Positions 6,335 to 15,187 are shown, counted from the stretch's first letter. The stretch: 42,807 nucleotides of DNA from Enhygromyxa salina (GCF_002994615.1 NZ_PVNK01000249.1:1-42807), one strand, 5' to 3'. Notes: generated from the letters alone by a model not told the origin. Translations and numbers: made by a program.

Positions 6335-7597
6335 CTAGCGGACGTAGATCTGCATGTAGTTCTCGCCCGCGCCCGCGGCCCCGGTGTTGAGGTTCAGCGC
6401 GTTGCCGTAGCCGAGGTAGTCGAACTCGGTGCTGACGAAGTTGGGCGGGCAGGCGCCGCAGGGCCCGTGGGGGCCGAGGCCAAACTCTGCGGGATCATCG
6501 AAGGGACAGCCCGCGCCCTTGTCGGCGCTCCACACCGGTCCGAATGTCGCGGTGTTGGATCCGGAGCCGAAGTCCATGCACGAGGCGAGGTCCATCTCGT
6601 GGTCGCCGAGGTTGAAGTAGAGGTCGGTGTCGCACAGCTGGCCGCTCGAGGTCAGCGTGCCGCCCGCGAGCTCGTGGCCGTTGCCGCCGAGGTTGTAGTC
6701 GCAGACTGGGGAGCCTGCGGCGAGGACGATCTGGCCGAGGGTCATGACCCCGTCGCCGACGTTGGCGTAGTGGGCCCAGACGTCGGAGGGCTGGTGAATG
6801 AACAGGATGTCGGTGGCCGGGAGCGTGTGGTAGGCCGGCGACATGAAGTCGAGGTTCGTGCTGTCGAGATCGCCCACGGCGTCGGGCTCGCCCGCGAGCT
6901 TGGCCCGGTTGTTCCAGGTCCAGGTGTCCTCGCCGTCGTCGCTGGCCGTGAACACCAGCGTCCAGCCGCCGCCGTCCTTGCTCATGTGGCAAAAAACCTC
7001 CGCCGGGGGGATGTCGCCAGCGGCGCCGTCGGGGTCGATCTGGATGATGCCGTCGGTGGCGCCCGGGGTGAAGGCGAGCCAGTCGGAGCAGCTGGCCGGA
7101 AGCTGACACACCATTCCATCGTCGCCGTCGGGTCCGCAGACCGGGAACAGGCAGTCGTTGGCGATCTGGCAGGCCTGGCCGAAGTCGCAGCCGACGTTGC
7201 AGGCCGCGATGCCGCAGTCGATGTCGATCTCGTCGCCACTGACGATCCCGTCGTCGCAGCTCGGCGGCATGCACAAGGTCGTGCACGCGTCGGTGTTGTC
7301 CGCGTTGCCGTCGTCGCACTGCTCGTCGGCCTCGACCTGACCGTTGCCGCAGTCGGAGAGGATCATCGTGCAGATGCCGTCGGTGCACTCGAGGCCGGGG
7401 TCACAGCCGTCGCCCCCGGTACACGCGCAGTCGAGCGTTCCGACCTCACAGGAGCTGTCGGCCGAGCCCGTGTCCGTGGTGCTCATGTCGGTCGTGCCGA
7501 CCTCGTCGCTGCCGCCCTTGAAGCAGGCGAGCGGGAGGGCCAAGGCGAGAAGGAGGAACCGGCCGTAGCCGGCGGGAGAGACACTGTTCAAGGACAT
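6335..7597 (-). CDS. Secreted lipoprotein with Cys-rich repeat and fibrinogen-like domain
   Basis: Starting at ATG 7597, the N-terminus has a signal peptide with lipobox LALPLAC, giving a lipid-anchored protein. A Thr/Ser/Asp-rich linker follows, then Cys-rich segments including CGNGQVEADEQCDDGN, the Myxococcus Cys-rich repeat type. The C-terminal half begins with PPAEVFCHMSKDGGGWTLVF, the fibrinogen-like signature (C-x-M-x4-GGGWT-x-V), and runs to the end as an intelectin/fibrinogen-related domain with many cysteines. Such domains bind sugars or other ligands in eukaryotes; in myxobacteria they are surface proteins of unknown role. The frame is open to 7702, but those extra residues would spoil the signal peptide. 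It is divergent from the phosphatase lipoprotein at 7913. Confidence 0.7.
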   Translation of the reverse strand: MSLNSVSPAGYGRFLLLALALPLACFKGGSDEVGTTDMSTTDTGSADSSCEVGTLDCACTGGDGCDPGLECTDGICTMILSDCGNGQVEADEQCDDGNADNTDACTTLCMPPSCDDGIVSGDEIDIDCGIAACNVGCDFGQACQIANDCLFPVCGPDGDDGMVCQLPASCSDWLAFTPGATDGIIQIDPDGAAGDIPPAEVFCHMSKDGGGWTLVFTASDDGEDTWTWNNRAKLAGEPDAVGDLDSTNLDFMSPAYHTLPATDILFIHQPSDVWAHYANVGDGVMTLGQIVLAAGSPVCDYNLGGNGHELAGGTLTSSGQLCDTDLYFNLGDHEMDLASCMDFGSGSNTATFGPVWSADKGAGCPFDDPAEFGLGPHGPCGACPPNFVSTEFDYLGYGNALNLNTGAAGAGENYMQIYVR

Positions 7598-7792
7598 GCT
7601 GATCACGTTGCCGATGGCTCGGCCACCGGGGGCGCCAGCATACACACACTCGATTCCTCGACGAAAGCATCGCTCGCAGGTGACGGCAGTTACGGGTCTC
7701 ACGCTCGCGTGGGTCGCGTTGTGGTCTCGTGACTGTCAACAGCGCGAAACGCAGGGTGGATCTGCTGGTCCTGACGGTCGACTGACGTGATC

Positions 7793-7825
7793 TCACCCGG
7801 TCCAGCCCCGCCGGGCCGTGGGTGA
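7793..7825. repeat. Hairpin with TCACCC/GGGTGA arms
   Basis: TCACCC at 7793-7798 pairs with GGGTGA at 7820-7825, and inner GCCC/GGGC bases extend the stem with small bulges. It lies about 90 bp upstream of the phosphatase lipoprotein start. It may be an RNA structure or a terminator of neither gene. Confidence 0.35.
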
Positions 7826-7894
7826 GAAACTAGCTGCACAGCTTCCAGAGCTGTTCTGCGGCTTCTGCCACGGCTGAGCCCCAGCGCGGGAGTT

Positions 7895-7908
7895 TGTTGA
7901 TATCAACA
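7895..7908. promoter_or_regulatory. 14-bp perfect palindrome before the phosphatase lipoprotein gene
   Basis: TGTTGATATCAACA is a perfect, AT-rich palindrome ending 4 bp before ATG 7913. Its position fits a repressor site or a translation-blocking element. No candidate regulator is adjacent. Confidence 0.35.
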
Positions 7909-7912
7909 GTTC

Positions 7913-9112
7913 ATGCGCCGCCTTGCACTGCCCCTCGCTTGTCTGACCTCGTGCCTGACTGGACTCGCCTGCGCTGATGACGGGGGCGTGGCGTCGGACG
8001 CCGACGCTGCGACCGGGACATCCGGTGACGCCGAGACCGGCGACGGCGATGAAGACTCGGGCGACGGCGTCGGGGACAGCGGAGATGGAGACGGAGACGG
8101 GGATCCCGGCGACGGGGACGGAGACGGGGATCCCGGCGACGGGGACGGAGACAGCGGCGACGGAGACGGAGACCGCGGAGACGGAGACGGGGACGGAGAC
8201 GGGGACGGAGACGGAGACGGAGACGGAGACGGCGACGGCGACCCCGACGCGATGGTGCGCTTCATCGCGATCGGCGACGCCGGCGAGGGCAACCCCAGCC
8301 AGTACAACGTCGCGGCCGCGATCGAGGCGGTGTGCAGCGACAAGGGCGGCTGCGAGTTCGTGCTCTACCTCGGCGACAACTTCTACGACGACGGGGTCGG
8401 GTCGGTCGACGACGACCAGTTCAACACCAAGTTCGAGCTGCCCTACGCCGACCTGGACATGCCCTTTTACATCGCGATGGGCAACCACGACTACGGCCAG
8501 TTCAGCTTCGAGTGGGACAAGCTGGCCTACGAGGTCGAGTACACCGAGTACAGCGACAAGTGGACGATGTACGACAAGTGGTACACGCTGAGCGGCTACG
8601 CCAACGTCGACTTCTTCGTCATGGATACGACTCGGCTGATGTGGGACCACGAGACCGGCGCCCAGCAGGCCTGGCTCGACGCCGCGGTCGCGGGCAGCGA
8701 CGCGCCGTGGAAGATCGCGTTCGCCCACCACCCCTACTTCTCCAACGGCGAGCACGGCAACGCCGGCAACTACGAGGGCTGGCCCTTCCCGCCGCAGCTG
8801 GCCGGGACCACGGTCAAGGAGGTCATGGACGACTCGCTGTGCGACAAGGTCGACCTCTACCTGTCGGGCCACGACCACAACCGCCAGTGGCACGAGCAGA
8901 CCTGCGGCGGCGGCGAGCGGACCACCCACTTCATCGTCTCGGGCGCGGGGTCCAAGACCACGGACTTCGCCTACCACGACGACAACGACGTCTACTGGGA
9001 GAACGACACCACGCCGGGCTTCTTGCTGCTCGAGCTCGAGCTCGACAAGATCCACACCGAGTTCTACGACGAGATGGGCAATTTCGAGTTCGAGCGCGAC
9101 ATCACGAAGTGA
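7913..9112 (+). CDS. Secreted metallophosphoesterase lipoprotein (purple acid phosphatase-like)
   Basis: A signal peptide with lipobox LTGLAC (Cys20) is followed by a Gly-Asp linker at about residues 43-110. The catalytic domain has the full calcineurin-like metal set: GDAG (119-122), GDNFYDDG (152-159), GNHD (188-191), His270-His271, and GHDH (317-320). The GDNFYxxG form is typical of tartrate-resistant/purple acid phosphatases. The enzyme probably removes phosphate from organic phosphates outside the cytoplasm, tethered by a flexible acidic linker. The ATG is at 7913, next to a 14-bp palindrome. Its last 11 bp overlap the end of the convergent aminotransferase gene. A related lipoprotein with an altered active site lies at 28092-29183. 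Confidence 0.85.
   Translation: MRRLALPLACLTSCLTGLACADDGGVASDADAATGTSGDAETGDGDEDSGDGVGDSGDGDGDGDPGDGDGDGDPGDGDGDSGDGDGDRGDGDGDGDGDGDGDGDGDGDGDPDAMVRFIAIGDAGEGNPSQYNVAAAIEAVCSDKGGCEFVLYLGDNFYDDGVGSVDDDQFNTKFELPYADLDMPFYIAMGNHDYGQFSFEWDKLAYEVEYTEYSDKWTMYDKWYTLSGYANVDFFVMDTTRLMWDHETGAQQAWLDAAVAGSDAPWKIAFAHHPYFSNGEHGNAGNYEGWPFPPQLAGTTVKEVMDDSLCDKVDLYLSGHDHNRQWHEQTCGGGERTTHFIVSGAGSKTTDFAYHDDNDVYWENDTTPGFLLLELELDKIHTEFYDEMGNFEFERDITK
8076..8249 (+). repeat. 6-bp tandem repeat coding for the Gly-Asp linker
   Basis: Repeats of GGAGAC/GGGGAC-type hexamers encode (Gly-Asp)n. The array contains a larger duplicated block around GGGGATCCCGGCGAC, indicating recent repeat growth. The in-frame hexamer keeps the gene open. 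Confidence 0.85.
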
Positions 9113-10259
9113 GCAGGGTAGCGAGGCGCTCGACGCCCTCGACGAGCTCGTGCTCCTCGTAGAACGCGAAGCTCAGCCGCGCGTAGCGGCGCAGATCCCG
9201 GGTGACCGCGCAGCGCGAGCCGGGGATGAAGCGCAGCGACTCGGCGCGCTCGAGCAGGGCGCTGGCGTCGACGCCTTCGCCGAGGTCGACCCAGCAAAAG
9301 TACCCGCCGCCTGGCGCGATGAAGCGCGCGCTCGGGGCTCGTTCACGCAGCGCGCGTGACAGCGCCGCGCTGCGGCGGCCGAACACCGCGCGCAGCTCCT
9401 CGACGTGCGCGGCCAAAAACCCGCTGTCGATCGTGTGGTGGACGATGTTGGCGATCACCGGGTTGAGGCAGCCGCCGCTGCGCAGCGCGCCGTGGTTGGC
9501 GAGGCGCTCGACCAGCGCGGGCGCGCCGTGGGCCCAGCCGAGGCGCAGGCCCGGCGCCAGCAGCTTCGAGAACGAGCCGAGCGAGAGCACGCAGCCGCGG
9601 CCCTCGTCGTAGCGTGAGAGGCTGCCGGGGCGTGGCCCCGAGTGGAGCGCGACGTAGGGTTCGTCGGCCACGACCACGAAGGCGTAGGCCTCGGCGAGCT
9701 CGACCAGTCGGCGCGCGCGGGCGGGCGCCAGGCAGACGCCGGTCGGGTTCTGAAACGCCGGGATGCAGTACACGAACGCTGGTCGGAGGCCGCCGACGAG
9801 CAGCTGCTCGAGCGCGTCGACGTCGAGGCCGCGCTCGTCGACCGGCACGCCGCGCAGCTCGAGCCCGGCGCAGGCGAACACCTCGTGGGCCAGGAAGTAG
9901 GTCGGGTCCTCGGTGACCACCGTCGCGCCCGGGTGGGCGAAGGTCTCGCTGACGAAGGTCAGGGCTGAGGACGTGCCGCCCGTGACCATGAGCTCGTCGG
10001 AGTCGACAGCCTGCTCATACTCGGCGGCGATGAAGCGCGCGAGCGCGCGGCGAAAATCTTCGTAGCCGCGGCCGACCCCATACTGCAAGACGAGGGGGTC
10101 GTTGCCCGCGCGCAGCTGCTCGCTCGCGGCGTGGCCGAACTCGGCGAGCGGGAGCAAGCGCGGCGAGGGCTGACCGAGGCCGAGGTTGATGACGCCCGGT
10201 GGCGCGGAGGTCTGCACGAAGCGGCCACCTTGGTTCGTGAGAGGGGTGGTGGGCGCCAT
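9102..10259 (-). CDS. PLP-dependent aminotransferase, class I/II (2-aminoadipate aminotransferase-like)
   Basis: A fold-type I aminotransferase of 385 residues. Visible residues include Asn171 in FQNPTG, Asp199 in VVADEPY (pyridine N contact), Lys232 in SFSKLLAPGLRLGW (Schiff-base lysine), and Arg239 nearby. YGVGRGYEDFRRALARF and VTGGTSSAL match the LysN/MocR-type subgroup, which acts on 2-aminoadipate, aromatic or branched amino acids. The cytosolic reaction swaps an amino group between an amino acid and a 2-oxo acid. It is divergent from the TPP enzyme with at most about 60 bp between starts, which suggests shared control. A 2-oxo acid made here could feed the TPP enzyme; this is inference. 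Its 3' end overlaps the phosphatase gene by 11 bp. Confidence 0.85.
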   Translation of the reverse strand: MAPTTPLTNQGGRFVQTSAPPGVINLGLGQPSPRLLPLAEFGHAASEQLRAGNDPLVLQYGVGRGYEDFRRALARFIAAEYEQAVDSDELMVTGGTSSALTFVSETFAHPGATVVTEDPTYFLAHEVFACAGLELRGVPVDERGLDVDALEQLLVGGLRPAFVYCIPAFQNPTGVCLAPARARRLVELAEAYAFVVVADEPYVALHSGPRPGSLSRYDEGRGCVLSLGSFSKLLAPGLRLGWAHGAPALVERLANHGALRSGGCLNPVIANIVHHTIDSGFLAAHVEELRAVFGRRSAALSRALRERAPSARFIAPGGGYFCWVDLGEGVDASALLERAESLRFIPGSRCAVTRDLRRYARLSFAFYEEHELVEGVERLATLLTS

Positions 10260-10316
10260 GGGCCCAGTATATGCTGGCTGCCTTCGATGTCGCAGCGCAC
10301 CACGTCAACCAGTCCG

Positions 10317-11990
10317 ATGACCACAGGGGCGCAGGCGTTGGCCGCGGTGCTGATCGAGATGGGGGTTCGTCGGGCGTTTGGCGTGTTTGGTGGCGCGCTG
10401 GGGGTGTTCGTCTCCGCGATGCACCGCGCGGGCATTCAGATCGTGCACGCGCGCCACGAGTCCGGCGCCGCGTTCATGGCGAGCGAGGCCTACTTCGCCT
10501 CGGGCTCGCCGTCGGCGGTGTTCACGACCTCGGGGCCCGGGGCGACCAACGCGATCACCGGGCTGGTGTCCGCGGCCTACGACGGCGCCAAGGTGGTCGC
10601 GGTCATGGGCGCGACCAACGTGCCCGAGCGCGGTCGCTGGGCGTTTCAGGAGACCGCGGCGCTCGACCTCTCGCCGTGGCTGAGCAACGCGTCGATCAAT
10701 TACCTCACCCGCACGATCGAGTCTCCGAGCCAGCTGCCGAGCCTGCGCCAAGAGCTGGCCGCCGGGCTCGCGCGGCCCAACGGATTCCTCGCCAATTTGA
10801 TGTTCCCGTTCTCGTCCCAGGTCGCGCCGGCCCCGGAGTTGGGCGGCCCGCTCGAGCTCGCGCAGCCGAAGGTCGGCGCCGAGCCTGAGCTCGTGGCCGA
10901 GGTCCACCGCCGCCTGAGCTCGGGCAGCTTCGTGATCTGGGTCGGCTACGGCGCGCGCGAGCACGGGCGAGCGATCGTCGAATTCGCCGAGCGCTCGGGG
11001 GCGCGGGTCATGTCCTCGCCCCGGGCCAAGGGCGTGTTCCCCGAGTCCCACCCGCAGTATCTCGGCGTCACGGGCATGTTCGGCGGTCAGCCCCGCGTGC
11101 TGCGGCACATGCTCGAGCACCAACCCGAGCACATCCTGGTCCTCGGCACGCGCATGGGCGAGACGACCTCGTGCTTCGATGAGGCGCTCACACCCTCGTC
11201 CAGCTTCGTCCACGTCGACATCGATCCTTCGGTGTTCGGCGTCGCCTATCCCGAGCTCGAGACCCTCGGGGTCCACGCGGACGTCGGCGAGCTGCTCGGC
11301 GCGTTGTCGCAGCTGTGGCGGTCGAGCCCCGTGAGCGCAGCCCCGGTCAACACAGACTGGAACCGCAGCCCGACGAAGACCGAGGCCGAGCCGGCCGGGC
11401 CCGTCGATCCGCGTCGGCTGATGGCGGCGCTGCAGCGCGTCGTCGTCGATGGCTCGGACCTGGTGCTCCTCGCCGACGTGGGCAACGCCTTCGCCTGGAC
11501 AACCTCCGAGCTGCGCTTCGATCAGCCCGGGCGCTACCGCATCCCCGCGGGCTTCGTGTCGATGACCCAGGCGTCGGCCGGGGTCGTCGGGGCGGCGTTG
11601 GCCAGCGCCAAGCCGGTCGTCGCGCTCGTCGGGGACGGCGCGATGTTGATGGGCAACGAGGTCAGCACCGCGGTCCAGTACGAGGTCCCGGCCAAGTGGG
11701 TCGTGCTCAACGACAGCGGCTACGGGATGATCCGGCACGGGATGCTCGCGTTTGGGATGGAGCCGTTCGAGACCGAGATCCCGCCGACCGATTACGCTCG
11801 CCAGGCCGAGGCGCTCGGCGCGACGGGGCTGTCGGTCGGCTCCGCGGCCGAGCTCGAGCCGGCCCTCGAGCGAGCGCTCGCGACCCCCGGCCCCGTGGTC
11901 GTCGACGTCCGCATCGACCCGGACGTGGCCGCGCCCTTCGGCCAGCGCAGCAAGACGATGGAGAAGCTGCGCGAGGGAGACGCGAGGTAG
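10317..11990 (+). CDS. Thiamine pyrophosphate-dependent enzyme (acetolactate synthase/decarboxylase-like)
   Basis: The three-domain TPP enzyme layout is present in 557 residues. The N-terminal Pyr domain has the catalytic glutamate Glu48 in HARHESGAAFMA. A central domain (about 180-330) corresponds to the FAD/ADP-binding-fold domain. The C-terminal PP domain has the TPP motif GDG (439-441) to Asn465 in VLNDSGYG. This fits acetolactate synthase, phosphonopyruvate/sulfopyruvate decarboxylase and relatives, which decarboxylate a 2-oxo acid and may ligate the product to a second substrate. No small regulatory subunit gene is nearby, so housekeeping valine synthesis is unlikely. ATG 10317 begins just before the conserved GAQAL helix; ATG 10287 is an alternative. 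A KAS III-like gene follows 30 bp later, likely in the same transcript. Confidence 0.8.
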   Translation: MTTGAQALAAVLIEMGVRRAFGVFGGALGVFVSAMHRAGIQIVHARHESGAAFMASEAYFASGSPSAVFTTSGPGATNAITGLVSAAYDGAKVVAVMGATNVPERGRWAFQETAALDLSPWLSNASINYLTRTIESPSQLPSLRQELAAGLARPNGFLANLMFPFSSQVAPAPELGGPLELAQPKVGAEPELVAEVHRRLSSGSFVIWVGYGAREHGRAIVEFAERSGARVMSSPRAKGVFPESHPQYLGVTGMFGGQPRVLRHMLEHQPEHILVLGTRMGETTSCFDEALTPSSSFVHVDIDPSVFGVAYPELETLGVHADVGELLGALSQLWRSSPVSAAPVNTDWNRSPTKTEAEPAGPVDPRRLMAALQRVVVDGSDLVLLADVGNAFAWTTSELRFDQPGRYRIPAGFVSMTQASAGVVGAALASAKPVVALVGDGAMLMGNEVSTAVQYEVPAKWVVLNDSGYGMIRHGMLAFGMEPFETEIPPTDYARQAEALGATGLSVGSAAELEPALERALATPGPVVVDVRIDPDVAAPFGQRSKTMEKLREGDAR

Positions 11991-12020
11991 TGGCCCCGGG
12001 CGCGAGCGCGTCGAGATCTC

Positions 12021-13133
12021 ATGGCTGATCTCCACCCCGTAGTCATTCGCAGTCTCAGCGTCGCGGCGCCGTCCAGGATCCGGACCAACGACGAGCTTCG
12101 TGGGCGCCATCCCGAGCTCGTGGTCTCGAGGCCGGGCGAGAGCACCCTCGGGCAGATCCTGTCGAACACGGAGAGTCAGCCGGAGATGGCGACGATCGAC
12201 GCGTCGATCGTGCCCTATCTCAACGATCCCTTTCGCGGCGTGACCGAGCGGCGGGTCCTCGAGCCGGGCGAGGGCTCGATCGATCTCGAGGTCCGCGCGG
12301 GCGCCGAGGCGATCGCGCGGGCCGGGCTCGAGCCCGGTGACATCGACCTGCTGATCAGCGTGGGCTTTTTGCCCGACAACGTCGGCATCGGCAACGCGGT
12401 CCATGTCGCCAAGCAGCTCGGACTTCAAGGCGGAGGCTTCAACCTCGAGTCGGCCTGCGCCGGCCCGCTGACGGCCCTGCAGACCGCCTCGGCGCTGGTC
12501 CGCGCCGGGGAGTACGAGCGTGTCCTGATCACGATCTCGTGCTCCTACTCTCGCTACGCGCGCGAGGACGACACGCTCTCGTGGTTTCTGGGTGACGCGG
12601 GCGGGGCGTTCATCGTCAGCCGCGGGACCGTCGGCGCCCAGTGGCTCTCGGGCTACACCATGCACACCGCGGACACCTGCGGGAGCTGGTACTACCAGCT
12701 CGAGCTCGACGACGACGACGCGCCGGCCCGGGTCATGCGAGCCCACCCGCAGACTGGCCGGATCTTGCGCAAGACCGTGCAAAAGCACCTCTTGCGCTGT
12801 TGTCGGGGGGCCGTGGCCAACGCGGGCCTGACCCTCGACGACATCGATTTTTTCGTATTTCACACGCCGACGGCGTGGTTCGCCGAATTCTGCGTCGACG
12901 CGCTCGGGATCGATCCGGCCAAGACGGCCACGGTCTATCAGTACTACGCCAACGTCGGACCGGCGTTGACGCCGACCAACCTGCACTACGCCGCCTACAC
13001 CAAGCGCATTCAGCCCGGTGACCGGGTCCTGATCTACGGACCCGGGAGCGTGTCAGCGGCGGCCGCGGTGATCCTGCGCTGGGGTGAGGTCGGACTCGGC
13101 GAGCCGCCGGCCGGGATGGACTACTGCTCGTAG
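12021..13133 (+). CDS. 3-oxoacyl-ACP synthase III-like (KAS III/FabH family) enzyme
   Basis: The thiolase-fold Cys-His-Asn triad is intact: Cys146 in ESACAGPLTAL, His281 in VFHTP, and Asn311 in YYANVGPALTPTN. The 30-residue His-to-Asn spacing equals that of FabH. At 370 residues it is longer than FabH (about 317) because of an N-terminal insert (residues 30-75) and an acidic insert around 225-235. The sequence after the catalytic His (HTPTAWF) differs from the FabH HQAN form, as in synthases of secondary pathways. It probably condenses an acyl thioester with a second substrate in the cytosol. It is 30 bp after the TPP enzyme gene, so the two may act in sequence. Its stop overlaps a convergent gene by 13 bp. 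Confidence 0.8.
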   Translation: MADLHPVVIRSLSVAAPSRIRTNDELRGRHPELVVSRPGESTLGQILSNTESQPEMATIDASIVPYLNDPFRGVTERRVLEPGEGSIDLEVRAGAEAIARAGLEPGDIDLLISVGFLPDNVGIGNAVHVAKQLGLQGGGFNLESACAGPLTALQTASALVRAGEYERVLITISCSYSRYAREDDTLSWFLGDAGGAFIVSRGTVGAQWLSGYTMHTADTCGSWYYQLELDDDDAPARVMRAHPQTGRILRKTVQKHLLRCCRGAVANAGLTLDDIDFFVFHTPTAWFAEFCVDALGIDPAKTATVYQYYANVGPALTPTNLHYAAYTKRIQPGDRVLIYGPGSVSAAAAVILRWGEVGLGEPPAGMDYCS

Positions 13134-13579
13134 CGACGGCGAAAGCGCCCCGACTCGTCGGCGAACGCGTCGATGTCGAGCCCTGCCGAGCGCGCGAGCT
13201 GCTTGAGCACGATTCGGGCCCGAATGCGCTCGGTGGGGTCGAGGCCGAGGTGCGCCGCGGCGCCCTCGAAGTCGTGGGTCGAGAACGCCTTGATGTTGCC
13301 TCCGACGACCCAGCTGACCGCGGTGACGATGCCCAGGGTCAGCCGCGAGCCGGTCATGATTGCGACCAGACTGTCGGAGCCGAAGCTCTCGAAGGCCGCG
13401 TTGGAGCGGGCCCGTTGCTGCGCAGACGGTCCCGCGCGACGAGTGTAGACGAGCACCCCTTTGCAGCCCGCCGCGTGTTCGACGACGTCGGCGAGGTACT
13501 TGTCCCAGTCTTCGTCGGACGGCGACTCCTCCGTGTGGACCACGATGTGGAGGAGGCCGGGCACAGCTTGCCAGTGCAT
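13121..13579 (-). CDS. Unrecognised small protein, possible STAS/SpoIIAA-like fold
   Basis: I do not recognise this 152-residue protein with certainty. From ATG 13579 it reads as alternating strand and helix: LLHIVVHTEE, a helix with two Asp-rich turns, GVLVYTRR, a long polar helix, SLVAIMTGSRL, then a hydrophobic helix TLGIVTAVSWVVGG and FSTHDFEGAAAHLGL. The order resembles SpoIIAA/STAS-like domains, seen in many myxobacterial proteins of unknown function. The frame is open to 13687, but MHWQAVPGLL at 13579 gives a compact domain start. It overlaps the KAS III stop by 13 bp in the opposite direction and follows the FAD enzyme gene by about 130 bp on its strand. No catalytic residues are apparent. 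Confidence 0.5.
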   Translation of the reverse strand: MHWQAVPGLLHIVVHTEESPSDEDWDKYLADVVEHAAGCKGVLVYTRRAGPSAQQRARSNAAFESFGSDSLVAIMTGSRLTLGIVTAVSWVVGGNIKAFSTHDFEGAAAHLGLDPTERIRARIVLKQLARSAGLDIDAFADESGRFRRRYEQ

Positions 13580-13708
13580 CGTCTTGGCCACGGCCTCAAC
13601 TGTACAACGGATGAGAGCGAGGGCAGGACCCCGGCGCGCTGTCCGAAAATGAGCACGGAGCGCGATCTCGCCAGCGTTGGCGGACACCTGCAGCAGGAGC
13701 TGAGGGGC

Positions 13709-15187
13709 TCAGCCTCGTCGGCGACGTGCGCTCAGCTCGGGGCCGAGCCAGTCATGCATGCCCTTGCCGTACGATCGAGCCCGAAAACGACGGTAGTTGA
13801 AATACCCGCCGAACGCGCTGGCCATCTCCTCGAGAGACTCGCACTGCTGCGGCCGCACGATCTGGAAGCCCCACGTGCCGAGCTGTAGGAGGGGGTGAGC
13901 TTGAAAGTGTGCAGAGAGTCGCTCCAGGATCCGGTAGATCTGTCTGTCGGTGCCGATCTCGTCGGCTGACAGCCGCAGGTGCCCGGCGACCCGTTCGGGG
14001 ATGAACGACAGCCACCTGGACCAGAACTCATATGGGCGTCGACCGCGCGAAAGGTGCGGAGCGTAGATCATGTGATCCATGTGTTCGTGGAAGGGTAGGA
14101 AGAGCTGCAGCGCCTGCTCGTAGATCTCGCCCGCGCCCCTTGGATCCTCGAGCAGGCGCGGTGCGAGGTGGGCCGCGACCAATGAAGTGTTGAGGCCCGA
14201 GGAGCTGGGAAACCACACCTGGATGTAGGCTGCGCCGGCTGACAGCCAGTTGGCGCCAAAACCTCGGTTGGCGAGGCAGTACTCATGGGTGAGCTCCTGC
14301 GCTGGCGCGGTGTCTGGGTAGATGCTGCGAAGATCGATGCCGCGTCGAGCCCACGCGGCCACGAGCCGGTCGAGCAGCTGGTCTGCGGCGAGTCCCGCGA
14401 GGCCCGGTTGGTCGAGGTCGGCGCTGAGGCCGAGCGAGAGGGTTCGCCCGATCGGGATCGTCCAGGCGATGCCCCGGAGGCCGTCGCTGTCGTCGTCGAG
14501 GCGCAGGAGGTTGGTACCGCACTGCCACCAGTCCAGGCCGCTCGGCTGGGCTGCGGCGCGCATGTGTGTCCACAGCACTCGCTGCGGCCTTGACAGCGAG
14601 CGTCGCCCGACCCCTGCGGCGCGGCCCACGAGGCTTCGTGGACCGGTCGCGTCGAACAGGTAGCGCGGCGCGAGGGTCTCGCCGCTCGACAGCGTTACGC
14701 CCGTGACCTGGTCGGTCGTGTGGTCATGCGCGATCTGGACGCGCAGGTCTTCGATGAATTCGCAGCGGGGATTCGCGCGTACACGGTGATAGAGATCCCG
14801 ATCGAAGCTGAGCCGATCTGCATGCAGCACGGACCGCGTATGGGCGATACCCTCACGCCGGGTGGTGTCGTCATTCATCTCGCGTGGGAACCGAAATCTG
14901 CCTTCGCGGGACGGTCTCGATAGATAGACCATCGAGGCGTTCTTGCCGTGCATCAGGCTAATGTGACACTTCTGATAAAAATGCTTGCGCAGGTCGCTGT
15001 CGAGGAAACACAGGAAATCCGAGCTTGTAATCTCGTTGAGGGATTCACCGAGTCGGGGCCGGTCGTCGGGTTCGCCGCCGCCGATCAAGAGATGGTCGAT
15101 GCCGCTGCGGCTGAGCGTGTAGCTGATCAGCAGCCCGGTCACAGACGAGCCAATGACAACGGGCTTGGACGATGTTGAAGGATCCAT
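13709..15187 (-). CDS. FAD-dependent oxidoreductase, halogenase/monooxygenase-like
   Basis: The N-terminus has a Rossmann FAD-binding turn (VVIGSSVTGLLISYTLSRSG, G13-x4-G18, with Ser in the middle Gly position), then RLGESLNE, the GES motif of the halogenase and geranylgeranyl-reductase group. DATGPRS near residue 190 is the second FAD contact, and FPSSSGLNTSL near 310 matches the late flavin-binding segment of this group. At 492 residues it resembles flavin-dependent halogenases and related monooxygenases. The halogenase WxWxIP signature is only partly seen (IAWTIPIG), so halogenation is not assured. The gene looks somewhat less GC-rich than its neighbours, a hint of separate origin. It is divergent from the P450 gene. 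Confidence 0.65.
   Translation of the reverse strand: MDPSTSSKPVVIGSSVTGLLISYTLSRSGIDHLLIGGGEPDDRPRLGESLNEITSSDFLCFLDSDLRKHFYQKCHISLMHGKNASMVYLSRPSREGRFRFPREMNDDTTRREGIAHTRSVLHADRLSFDRDLYHRVRANPRCEFIEDLRVQIAHDHTTDQVTGVTLSSGETLAPRYLFDATGPRSLVGRAAGVGRRSLSRPQRVLWTHMRAAAQPSGLDWWQCGTNLLRLDDDSDGLRGIAWTIPIGRTLSLGLSADLDQPGLAGLAADQLLDRLVAAWARRGIDLRSIYPDTAPAQELTHEYCLANRGFGANWLSAGAAYIQVWFPSSSGLNTSLVAAHLAPRLLEDPRGAGEIYEQALQLFLPFHEHMDHMIYAPHLSRGRRPYEFWSRWLSFIPERVAGHLRLSADEIGTDRQIYRILERLSAHFQAHPLLQLGTWGFQIVRPQQCESLEEMASAFGGYFNYRRFRARSYGKGMHDWLGPELSARRRRG

Larger units (their letters stand above)
7598..7912. other. Divergent intergenic region between two lipoprotein genes
   Basis: This 315-bp gap separates two genes transcribed away from each other and must hold both promoters. 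No confident -35/-10 pair was found. It contains a hairpin at 7793-7825 and a perfect 14-bp palindrome at 7895-7908, listed separately. No open frame in it looks like a gene. Confidence 0.5.

Noticed and set aside
10305..12986. Long open frame antisense to the TPP and KAS III-like genes
   Set aside because: It spans two well-supported genes on the other strand and shows no motif.
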